From the NCBI GenBank assembly GCA_937896015.1, contig CALBLR010000206.1, forward strand, positions 1 to 9,134: a DNA stretch of 9,134 bases, given 5' to 3'. Below, piece after piece: positions 1 through 6,262 of this stretch. Position 1 is the stretch's first letter, and every line of letters starts with the position of its first letter. The DNA is from an uncultured Prevotellaceae bacterium. GTDB lineage: Bacteria; Bacteroidota; Bacteroidia; Bacteroidales; Muribaculaceae. The position numbers were made by a program, and so were the translations under genes. The notes under the pieces were generated by a model that saw only the letters and a program-made list of their open reading frames with translations, was not told the origin of the DNA and searched no databases.

Positions 1-1
1 C

Positions 2-1150
2 GGCGCCGACAAGGCTCCCGTGATTGACTATCAGTTTGGCTCGCTGCGCGACGACTTCGACTTCGGTTCGGTGCTCTTCTTCTGCGGCAAGTGCTTCAAG
101 AAGGCTGCCGAGGCCATGAAGGCCGACTATGAGTTCGCCGGCCTCTACGACGTGCGCCTCAAGCTGTCGCAGTTTGGCAAAATCACTCACATCAACGAGT
201 ACCTCTACAGCGACGTTGAGCTCGACACTCGCAAGAGCGGCGAGAAGATATTCGACTACGTTGATCCCAAAAACCGCGGCCGCCAGATCGAGATGGAGGC
301 TGCCTGCACCGAGCACCTGAAGGAAATCGGCGGCTACCTGGCTCCCACCAAGGTGGTCGACGGCAAGGAGGTGCCCAACTTCGAGCACATCGAGTTCAAC
401 CGCGGCGAGTTTGAGGTTGAGGCCACAGTGATGATTCCTGTGCGCAACCGCATCCGCACCATTCGCGACGCCATCAAGTCGGTGCTCAACCAGAAGTGCG
501 ACTTCAAGTTCAACCTTATGGTGGTTGACAACTTCTCGACCGACGGCACCCGCGAGGCCATCGATGAGTTCAAAGACGACCCGCGCCTCATCCACATCAT
601 CGCCGACTACTACGACATGGGCATCGGCGGCTACTGGAACCTTGCCGCCCACCACGAGAAGGCCGGTAAGTTCATCGTGCAACTCGACAGCGACGACATG
701 TATAAGGACGAGAACACACTCGCCACTATGGTCAACGCCTTCTATGAGCAAAACGTGGCAATGGTTGTAGGCACCTACATGATGACCGACATCGACGGCA
801 ACATGATTGCCCCGGGCATCATCGACCACAAGGAGTGGACACCCGAGAACGGCCGCAACAACGCTCTGCGCATCAACGGCCTCGGCGCTCCGCGCGCATT
901 CTACACCCCCGTGCTGCGCGACGTTAAGATTCCCAACACCAGCTATGGCGAGGACTACGCTCTGGGCCTGAACATCTCGCGCCACTTCCAGATTGGCCGC
1001 GTCTACACTCCCGTGTATCTGTGCCGCCGCTGGGACGACAACAGCGACGCATCGCTCGATGTGGTGAAGATGAACAACAACAACCTCTACAAAGACCGCA
1101 TCCGCACATGGGAGCTCGAGGCTCGCGTGGCAATGAACAAGAAGAAATAA
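2..1150 (+). CDS. Family 2 glycosyltransferase, probable tandem-domain protein (5' end outside window)
   Basis: The frame is already open at the window edge, so the start lies upstream; the GTG at 20 is internal. The visible 382 residues hold a complete GT-A fold in the second half: a strand-loop start TVMIPVRNR near residue 142, the nucleotide-binding VVDNFSTDGT near 174, the DxD-type metal/nucleotide motif LDSDD near 228-232, and a GEDY acid motif near 316-319 where GT2 enzymes place the catalytic base. The first 110 residues (AGLYDVRLKLS, SGEKIFDYVDPKNR) look like the tail of another GT2-like unit, so the whole protein is probably a tandem glycosyltransferase. Such enzymes move a sugar from a nucleotide sugar to a glycan or lipid acceptor at the inner face of the membrane; donor and acceptor cannot be read from the sequence. 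No membrane segment is visible. A hairpin terminator follows, so it is probably not cotranscribed with the next gene. Family call is firm, substrate unknown. Confidence 0.88.
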   Translation, partial: GADKAPVIDYQFGSLRDDFDFGSVLFFCGKCFKKAAEAMKADYEFAGLYDVRLKLSQFGKITHINEYLYSDVELDTRKSGEKIFDYVDPKNRGRQIEMEAACTEHLKEIGGYLAPTKVVDGKEVPNFEHIEFNRGEFEVEATVMIPVRNRIRTIRDAIKSVLNQKCDFKFNLMVVDNFSTDGTREAIDEFKDDPRLIHIIADYYDMGIGGYWNLAAHHEKAGKFIVQLDSDDMYKDENTLATMVNAFYEQNVAMVVGTYMMTDIDGNMIAPGIIDHKEWTPENGRNNALRINGLGAPRAFYTPVLRDVKIPNTSYGEDYALGLNISRHFQIGRVYTPVYLCRRWDDNSDASLDVVKMNNNNLYKDRIRTWELEARVAMNKKK

Positions 1151-1177
1151 TTCTTTACTACAAAGCAGCTTAATGTG

Positions 1178-1234
1178 TAAGAAACCCGGTTGGACCCGTG
1201 CGGTCCAACCCGAGTTTCTTATTCTGATATTTTC
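1178..1234 (+). terminator. Rho-independent-type hairpin terminator after the glycosyltransferase
   Basis: An inverted repeat starts 27 bases after the glycosyltransferase stop codon. The inner stem is 9 perfect pairs (1188-1196 with 1202-1210) closing a 5-base loop (1197-1201). A small internal loop (1186-1187 against 1211-1213) separates it from an outer stem of 8 pairs (1178-1185 with 1214-1221). A T-rich stretch follows (1219-1234, with TTTT at 1230-1233). Stem length, small loop and T-rich tail fit an intrinsic terminator that separates the glycosyltransferase from the downstream operon. The T tract is interrupted, so efficiency is uncertain. Confidence 0.8.
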
Positions 1235-1273
1235 ATCAAGGCGCAAAGCGCAACTATCTACACAACATTGATT

Positions 1274-2206
1274 ATGAACTATTCTGACGAGACCGACAGC
1301 CTGATTTCGCGCCAGTTGCTTAACTGGCCTTTGGTGGCGCGCAACTATGCCGCGCTCGAGCGGGTGAGCACGCGCACTCTCGACGTGGGCGGCTCGCAGG
1401 TGGTGCTGCAATTCAATCCCGAGCGCATTCGCTCGAGCGCAGCATCGGTCGACGCGGCATCGCTCAAGGCGCGCAAGTGCTTTCTGTGCAGCGAAAACCA
1501 GCCCCGCGAGCAGGAAATGATCGACTGGCACGGCCTGTATAAAATCCAGGTCAATCCTTACCCGATATTTCCGCGTCATCTCACCATAGCTTGCCAGCGG
1601 CACACTCCGCAGCTCATAGCCGGCCGCATAGGCCACATGCTGCGCCTGGCTGCCGACCTGCCCAAGTTCGTGCTGTTCTACAACGGCCCGCACTGTGGAG
1701 CCTCGGCTCCCGACCACATGCACTTCCAGGCCGGCAACAAGGGCTTCATGCCGATAGTCGACGAGGCCGCCAGCGCTCCGCGCCGCCGTGTAATGGAGCT
1801 GGGCAACTGCACAATCGACCTTGTCGACACCCTTGCCCGCCGTTTCTTCATCTTGGATTCAGACAGTGTCGATAGCGCCGAGGCCGCATTCCAGGCGTTG
1901 CAGCAGGCGATGCCCGTGCCTGCCGGCGACAGCGAGCCGATGCAAAACCTGCTGTGCTGGCATGCCGATGGGCAGTATCACATCATCGTGTTTCCGCGCA
2001 CGCGCCACCGCCCCTCGTGCTACGGCCAGGGCGAGGGCCAGTTCACGCTGAGCCCGGCCTCGGTCGACATGGGCGGGGTTATGGCGGTGCCCGTTGAACG
2101 CGACTTCAATGCGCTCACCCCCGGCATTGTGGCCTCGATATTCGATGAGCTTTGCGTCACCGCCCGTGGCGCCGATGAAATAATCAGTGCAATGCGCCGC
2201 CATTGA
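1274..2206 (+). CDS. DUF4922 protein, HIT/GalT/Ap4A-phosphorylase-like nucleotide-transferase fold
   Basis: A 310-residue soluble protein without signal peptide or membrane segment. I start it at ATG 1274 because the only longer reading (TTG at 1190) would begin inside the terminator hairpin. Visible motifs are a CFLC pair (C69, C72) that could bind zinc, NPYPIFPRHLTI (94-105), and NGPHCGASAPDHMHFQAG (137-154) containing HxHxQ (H148, H150, Q152). This order resembles Ap4A phosphorylases and galactose-1-phosphate uridylyltransferases of the HIT superfamily, where the HxH histidine becomes nucleotidylated and NxFPxxxxHxL supports substrate binding. A second conserved-looking block, YHIIVFPRTRHRP (235-247), may add basic phosphate-binding residues. 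Pfam lists the family as of unknown function. Lying first in a cell-wall salvage operon, it may transfer a nucleotide to, or phosphorolyse, an amino-sugar nucleotide; a dinucleotide phosphorylase is the main alternative. Family membership is fairly sure, the reaction is inference. Confidence 0.82.
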   Translation: MNYSDETDSLISRQLLNWPLVARNYAALERVSTRTLDVGGSQVVLQFNPERIRSSAASVDAASLKARKCFLCSENQPREQEMIDWHGLYKIQVNPYPIFPRHLTIACQRHTPQLIAGRIGHMLRLAADLPKFVLFYNGPHCGASAPDHMHFQAGNKGFMPIVDEAASAPRRRVMELGNCTIDLVDTLARRFFILDSDSVDSAEAAFQALQQAMPVPAGDSEPMQNLLCWHADGQYHIIVFPRTRHRPSCYGQGEGQFTLSPASVDMGGVMAVPVERDFNALTPGIVASIFDELCVTARGADEIISAMRRH

Positions 2207-2236
2207 GCGGCTTTGCAGGCTGAAACAGTATTTTTG
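2202..2236 (+). promoter_or_regulatory. Possible Bacteroidetes-type promoter before the SpoIID-domain gene
   Basis: The AT-rich gap after the DUF4922 gene contains TATTTTTG at 2229-2236, an exact match to the Bacteroidetes primary-sigma -7 element TAnnTTTG. A weak -33 candidate, ATTG at 2202-2205, lies 23 bases upstream; a better TTTG at 2212-2215 is only 13 bases away, which is too close. Transcription would start around 2241-2244, leaving a leader of about 20 bases before ATG 2264. It would give the later genes expression independent of the DUF4922 gene. The weak -33 box keeps this tentative. Confidence 0.35.
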
Positions 2237-2263
2237 TAAACAAAACGACTTTAACACTTAAAT

Positions 2264-3598
2264 ATGCATATGTCACAAGTGCCTCAAGTGAGAGTGGGCA
2301 TCATGAATGAGCCCGAAGTTGAGTTTGTGCTCAACGGCGATTATAAGGTGAATGGCGCGGTGTGCAGCGGCAGCCAGAAGGCTGTGTGCGTCAATGGTAA
2401 AATAGAGTGGGGCGGACGCGAGTATGACGACCTCCTGTTTGAACCCGTCGACGCTGCCTCCGGCTCGTTCACGCTCAAGGGCGTCACCATCGGCGTCAGC
2501 TTCCACTGGAAGCGCAAAGAGGATCAGAGCTTCAGCGGCTCGCTCCACTTTATTGTGGAGAGCGGCCGCCTCACGCCCATCAATGTGCTTCCTGTGGAAG
2601 ACTATCTGCTGAGCGTGATCTCGTCGGAGATGAGCGCCAAGGCGTCGCTCGAGCTGCTCAAGGCCCACGCCGTGATTTCGCGCAGCTGGCTGCTGGCGCA
2701 AATCCATAAGGAAGACGCCGCCCCCAAGGGAGCCGATGTGCGCCTGGGCGACAGCGCGCAGGTGAGCACGCCCGGCGAGGAAATCAAGTGGTGGGACCGC
2801 GACGACCATGTGAACTTCGACGTGTGCGCCGACGACCACTGCCAGCGCTACCAGGGCATCACGCGTGCCTCCACCGAGACGGTGCGCCAGGCCATCAAGG
2901 CCACTTGGGGCCAGGTGCTGATGTACGACGGCAAGCTGTGCGACGCCCGCTTCTCGAAGTCGTGCGGCGGTGTGCTCGAGGAGTTTGAAAACTGCTGGGA
3001 GCCCACCCACTATCCCTACCTTGAAGCCCGCCGCGACAGCGACAACGAGAACGACTTCCCCGACCTCACTTGCGAGGACAACGCAGCCGAGTGGATTCTG
3101 TCGAGCCCGCAGGCCTACTGCAACACCAGCGACCCCGCCATTCTGTCGCAGGTGCTCAACGACTACGACCAGGAGACCAAGGACTTCTACCGCTGGAAGG
3201 TTGAGTACACCCAAGACCAGATTGCCGACCTCGTGCGCCGCCGCACCGGCGACGACTATGGCCGCATCAAGGACTTGCAGCCTGTGGCGCGCGGCACTTC
3301 GGGCCGCCTCTACAAGCTGAAAATAGTGGGCGAGAAGCTCACCAAGACCATTGGCAAGGAACTGGCCATACGCTACGCCCTCAGCGAGAGCGCGCTCTAC
3401 AGCTCGGCCTTTGTGGTCGAGAAGCACGATGTGGCGGCCGACGGCTACCCGGGCAAGTTTGTGCTGCGCGGAGCCGGTTGGGGCCACGGTGTGGGCTTGT
3501 GCCAGATTGGCGCCGCCGTGATGGGCGCCAAGGGGTTCGGCTACAAGGAAATCCTGCTCCACTACTTCATTAACGCTAACATCATTAAACAATATTAA
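2264..3598 (+). CDS. SpoIID/LytB-domain protein, no signal peptide (putative glycan-strand lytic enzyme)
   Basis: A 444-residue protein of the SpoIID/LytB (amidase-enhancer) family. The signature block INVLPVEDYLLSVISSEMSA (106-125) is followed by ASLELLKAHAVISRSW (127-142). The conserved glutamates E112 and E122 are in view, one of which should match the catalytic acid of SpoIID lytic transglycosylases. SKSCGG (231-236) and the C-terminal GAGWGHGVGLCQIGAAVMG (403-421) complete the domain. C188, H192 and C193 form a C-x3-H-C cluster that may bind metal, as reported for some clostridial SpoIID proteins. The domain is long because of an insert at about 145-190 and another at 255-340. SpoIID cleaves peptide-free glycan strands. 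Neither possible start (ATG 2264 or 2270) gives a hydrophobic N-terminus, so export is not evident, which is odd for a wall enzyme. It sits 57 bases after DUF4922 and 5 bases before the permease gene. Activity is inferred from family only. Confidence 0.88.
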   Translation: MHMSQVPQVRVGIMNEPEVEFVLNGDYKVNGAVCSGSQKAVCVNGKIEWGGREYDDLLFEPVDAASGSFTLKGVTIGVSFHWKRKEDQSFSGSLHFIVESGRLTPINVLPVEDYLLSVISSEMSAKASLELLKAHAVISRSWLLAQIHKEDAAPKGADVRLGDSAQVSTPGEEIKWWDRDDHVNFDVCADDHCQRYQGITRASTETVRQAIKATWGQVLMYDGKLCDARFSKSCGGVLEEFENCWEPTHYPYLEARRDSDNENDFPDLTCEDNAAEWILSSPQAYCNTSDPAILSQVLNDYDQETKDFYRWKVEYTQDQIADLVRRRTGDDYGRIKDLQPVARGTSGRLYKLKIVGEKLTKTIGKELAIRYALSESALYSSAFVVEKHDVAADGYPGKFVLRGAGWGHGVGLCQIGAAVMGAKGFGYKEILLHYFINANIIKQY

Positions 3599-3603
3599 AA
3601 GCA

Positions 3604-4929
3604 ATGAACAACCAGATAAGTAATTACAGAAACCCTTGGTGGTGGGTGCCAACCCTCTACTTCGCCGAGGGTGTGCCATATTTTGTGGTCAACAACATTT
3701 CGGTGATGATGTTCACCAAGATGGGTGTGCCTAACGGCGACATGTCGTTCTTCACCACCCTGCTTTATTTCCCGTGGTTCCTGAAGGGCATTTGGGGCCC
3801 GATGGTGGATGTGGTGAAGACCAAGCGATGGTGGATCACCACCATGCAGATTCTCATGACCGTTCTGCTTGTGGCCCTCACAGTGACGCTGCCATCGCCC
3901 TCGCTCGAGACCATCAAGGCCGGCGACACCCCCATCAGCATGTTCATGGTCACGCTGGTGCTGTTTATCATAGCGGCATTCGCCTCGGCCACCCACGACA
4001 TCGCTGCCGACGGCTACTACATGCTGGCCCACAGCCCCAGCAGCCAGGCGGCCTTCATTGGCATCCGCAGCACGGCCTACCGCATCGCGTCGGTGTTTGG
4101 CCAGGGTGTGCTTGTGGCCATAGCCGGTTGGGTTGAGGCCGGCGACCCCGCCCGCATCACCATGTCGTGGCGGATAACGCTGGGCGTGAGCGCTGTGGTG
4201 TTCTTCCTCATCACCCTCTACCACATATTCGTGCTGCCCCGCTCGGCCGACGACCGTCCGCGCGTCAGCACCGATGGCCCCAACAACGGCATGAGCGAGT
4301 TCTTCCAGTCGTTTGCCTCGTTTGTAAAGAAGCCGGGCTTCCTGCTGGCAGTGGCCTTCATGCTGCTCTACCGCCTGCCCGAGGGCTTCCTCATCAAGCT
4401 GTGCATGCCCTTCCTTGTGGCCGACCAGGCTAAGGGCGGCCTCGGCCTTCCCACCGAAATGGTGGGCATCGTGTATGGCACGTTTGGCGTGATTGCCCTG
4501 CTTGCCGGCGGCATTGTGGGCGGCGTCTACGCCTCGAAGGTGGGCCTCAAAAAGTCGCTTTGGTGGATGGCCGCAGGCATGACTCTGCCGTGCCTCACGT
4601 TTGTGTATCTGGCACTTGAGCAGCCCACCAGCAACATCATCATCACCATTGCACTGTGCATCGAGCAGTTTGGCTATGGCTTCGGCTTCACAGCCTACAT
4701 GCTCTATATGATGTACTTCTCCGAGGGCGAGTTCAAAACTTCGCACTATGCCATCTGCACCGCCTTTATGGCTCTCAGCATGATGCTGCCCGGTTTCGTG
4801 GCCGGCTACATTCAGGAGGCCATTGGCTACGTCAACTTCTTCTGGATGGTGATGGCGTGCTGCGTTGCCACTTTGGTGGTAACATACCTCGTCGACCGCA
4901 AAATCGACCCCAACTACGGGCGCAAGTAA
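3604..4929 (+). CDS. ampG: AmpG-like MFS permease, muropeptide/amino-sugar uptake
   Basis: A 441-residue inner-membrane carrier of the major facilitator superfamily, with roughly 12 hydrophobic helices (for example about 79-98, 111-130, 161-176, 191-211, 245-271, 286-310, 318-337, 344-372, 382-403, 409-430). The N-terminal pattern LYFAEGVPYF (18-27), the stretch YFPWFLKGIWGPMVD (55-69) and ASATHDIAADGYYML (127-141) match AmpG-type permeases, where the corresponding segments read as LYF-QG-P, a KFLWAP-VD-like motif and a QDI-x-DA motif. E. coli AmpG imports GlcNAc-anhydroMurNAc and its peptides; substrates in Bacteroidales may differ and could include free MurNAc. It starts 5 bases after the SpoIID stop codon with an A-rich leader, so the two are almost certainly cotranscribed, and the secreted muramidase gene follows 45 bases later. 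The fold is certain and AmpG type is likely. A generic sugar carrier remains possible. Confidence 0.87.
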   Translation: MNNQISNYRNPWWWVPTLYFAEGVPYFVVNNISVMMFTKMGVPNGDMSFFTTLLYFPWFLKGIWGPMVDVVKTKRWWITTMQILMTVLLVALTVTLPSPSLETIKAGDTPISMFMVTLVLFIIAAFASATHDIAADGYYMLAHSPSSQAAFIGIRSTAYRIASVFGQGVLVAIAGWVEAGDPARITMSWRITLGVSAVVFFLITLYHIFVLPRSADDRPRVSTDGPNNGMSEFFQSFASFVKKPGFLLAVAFMLLYRLPEGFLIKLCMPFLVADQAKGGLGLPTEMVGIVYGTFGVIALLAGGIVGGVYASKVGLKKSLWWMAAGMTLPCLTFVYLALEQPTSNIIITIALCIEQFGYGFGFTAYMLYMMYFSEGEFKTSHYAICTAFMALSMMLPGFVAGYIQEAIGYVNFFWMVMACCVATLVVTYLVDRKIDPNYGRK

Positions 4930-4974
4930 ACGAATCAACTTAAACTACAAACAACGAAGAGAACAATAAAAAAT

Positions 4975-6213
4975 ATGAAGAAATATATTCTGGCCCTTGT
5001 GGCAGCCCTTGTGGCGCTGTGTGGCAGCGCAGCCGTGAAAACGGGCATCGAGGTGCTGCGCGACGGCGGCTTCAAGCAGCTGCAGGGCAAGCGCGTGGGT
5101 CTTGTCACCAACCCCTCGGGCGTCGACAGCCAGCTCAAGTCCACAGTCGATATCCTAAACGAGGCCCCTGGCGTGAAGCTGGTGGCCCTCTACGGCCCTG
5201 AGCACGGCGTGCGCGGCAACGCCCACGCTGGCGACGCTGTGAGCGACGCAGTCGACCCCAAGACTGGCGTGAAGACTTATTCGCTGTATGGCAAAACCCA
5301 CAAGCCCACTCCCGAGATGCTTAAGGACATCGACGTGCTTGTCTACGACATTCAGGACATAGGCTGCCGCAGCTACACATTCTATGCCACCATGGGCATG
5401 TGCATGGAGGCCTGCGCCGAGCAGGGCAAGGAGTTTATGGTGCTCGACCGCCCCAATCCGCTGGGCGGCAACAAGGTGGAGGGCAATCTGGTGGAGAAGG
5501 GCTTCTTCTCGATGGTGAGCAAGTATGCCATTCCCTACCTCTACGGCCTCACCCCCGGCGAGCTGGCCACCTACCTCAACGAGGAGGGCGTGACAGCCAA
5601 GAAGGCAAAGCTCACCGTGATCCCCATGCAGGGCTGGACCCGCAGCATGAAGTATCGCGACACGGGTCTGCCATGGGTGCTGCCCTCGCCGCAGGTGCCC
5701 ACTCCCGAGCATGCTGCCTTCTACGCCGTGTCGGGCGTGGTGGGCGAGCTCTACGCCTTCAACACCGGCATTGGCTACACTCTGCCATTTGAGTGCTTCG
5801 CCGAGACCTACATCAACGCCGACAGCCTGGCCGATGCAATGAACGCCCTGCATCTGCCCGGCTACAGCTTCCGCCCCATCAACTACAAGCCCTTCTTCAA
5901 GGTGGGCCCCGAGGCGTCGAAAGAGCTTAAAGAGGTGCATGGCGTGCAGGTCTATATCACCGACCTCGACAAGGCCGACCTCACTCTGTGCCAGTTCTAC
6001 TTTATGCAGGTGGTGCACGAAATGTATCCCAACGCCAAAATCTTCGATGCCAACGCCAACCGCGGCTATGGCATGTTCGACAAGGTGATGGGCACCGACC
6101 AGATTCGCCTGCGCTTTTCCAAGCGCTACAAGGTGGCCGACATCATCGACTACTTCAACAAAGACGTTGAGGCCTTCAAGGCCAAGTCGAGCAAATATTA
6201 CCTGTATCACTAA
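4975..6213 (+). CDS. namZ: DUF1343 exo-beta-N-acetylmuramidase (NamZ type, GH171), exported
   Basis: A 412-residue protein with a clear signal peptide: MKKY, a hydrophobic core at 5-14, and a likely signal-peptidase I site after A19 or A20. C16 is preceded by VAL rather than a proper lipobox, so a lipoprotein is less likely. The mature part is typical DUF1343: VGLVTNPSGVD (41-51), ALYGPEHGVRG (71-81) with E76 in the conserved GPEHG loop, VYDIQDIGCRSYTF (123-136), LDRPNPLGG (157-165) and GLPWVLPSPQVPTPE (231-245). Members studied in Bacillus subtilis and Tannerella forsythia split MurNAc from the non-reducing end of glycan chains, working with NagZ-type enzymes and amidases. Here it would act in the periplasm and feed the permease encoded just upstream. 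The leader GAGAACAATAAAAAAT is A-rich, as usual in Bacteroidetes. Length and motifs are complete, with no sign of damage. Confidence 0.92.
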   Translation: MKKYILALVAALVALCGSAAVKTGIEVLRDGGFKQLQGKRVGLVTNPSGVDSQLKSTVDILNEAPGVKLVALYGPEHGVRGNAHAGDAVSDAVDPKTGVKTYSLYGKTHKPTPEMLKDIDVLVYDIQDIGCRSYTFYATMGMCMEACAEQGKEFMVLDRPNPLGGNKVEGNLVEKGFFSMVSKYAIPYLYGLTPGELATYLNEEGVTAKKAKLTVIPMQGWTRSMKYRDTGLPWVLPSPQVPTPEHAAFYAVSGVVGELYAFNTGIGYTLPFECFAETYINADSLADAMNALHLPGYSFRPINYKPFFKVGPEASKELKEVHGVQVYITDLDKADLTLCQFYFMQVVHEMYPNAKIFDANANRGYGMFDKVMGTDQIRLRFSKRYKVADIIDYFNKDVEAFKAKSSKYYLYH

Positions 6214-6262
6214 CATCCCGGCCACCCCCATATAATATAGTAATCCTAATTGTGTGAGTTTA

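Noticed and set aside
1190..1273. N-terminal extension of the DUF4922 protein from TTG 1190
   Set aside because: It would start inside the terminator hairpin and adds 28 residues with no family resemblance; ATG 1274 is a natural start.
1221..1273. Promoter for the DUF4922 gene
   Set aside because: One should exist after the terminator, but TATTTTCA near 1228 and TATCTACA near 1255 match the TAnnTTTG element poorly and have no spaced TTTG upstream, so no site can be called.
5008..5022. Lipobox in the NamZ signal peptide (VALC at residues 13-16)
   Set aside because: Leucine directly before the cysteine does not fit the usual Gly/Ala/Ser position, and a signal-peptidase I site follows within a few residues.
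6214..6262. Terminator or promoter between the muramidase and dehydrogenase genes (TATAATATAG stretch)
   Set aside because: No inverted repeat is present and the AT-rich run lacks a Bacteroidetes-type element with correct spacing.
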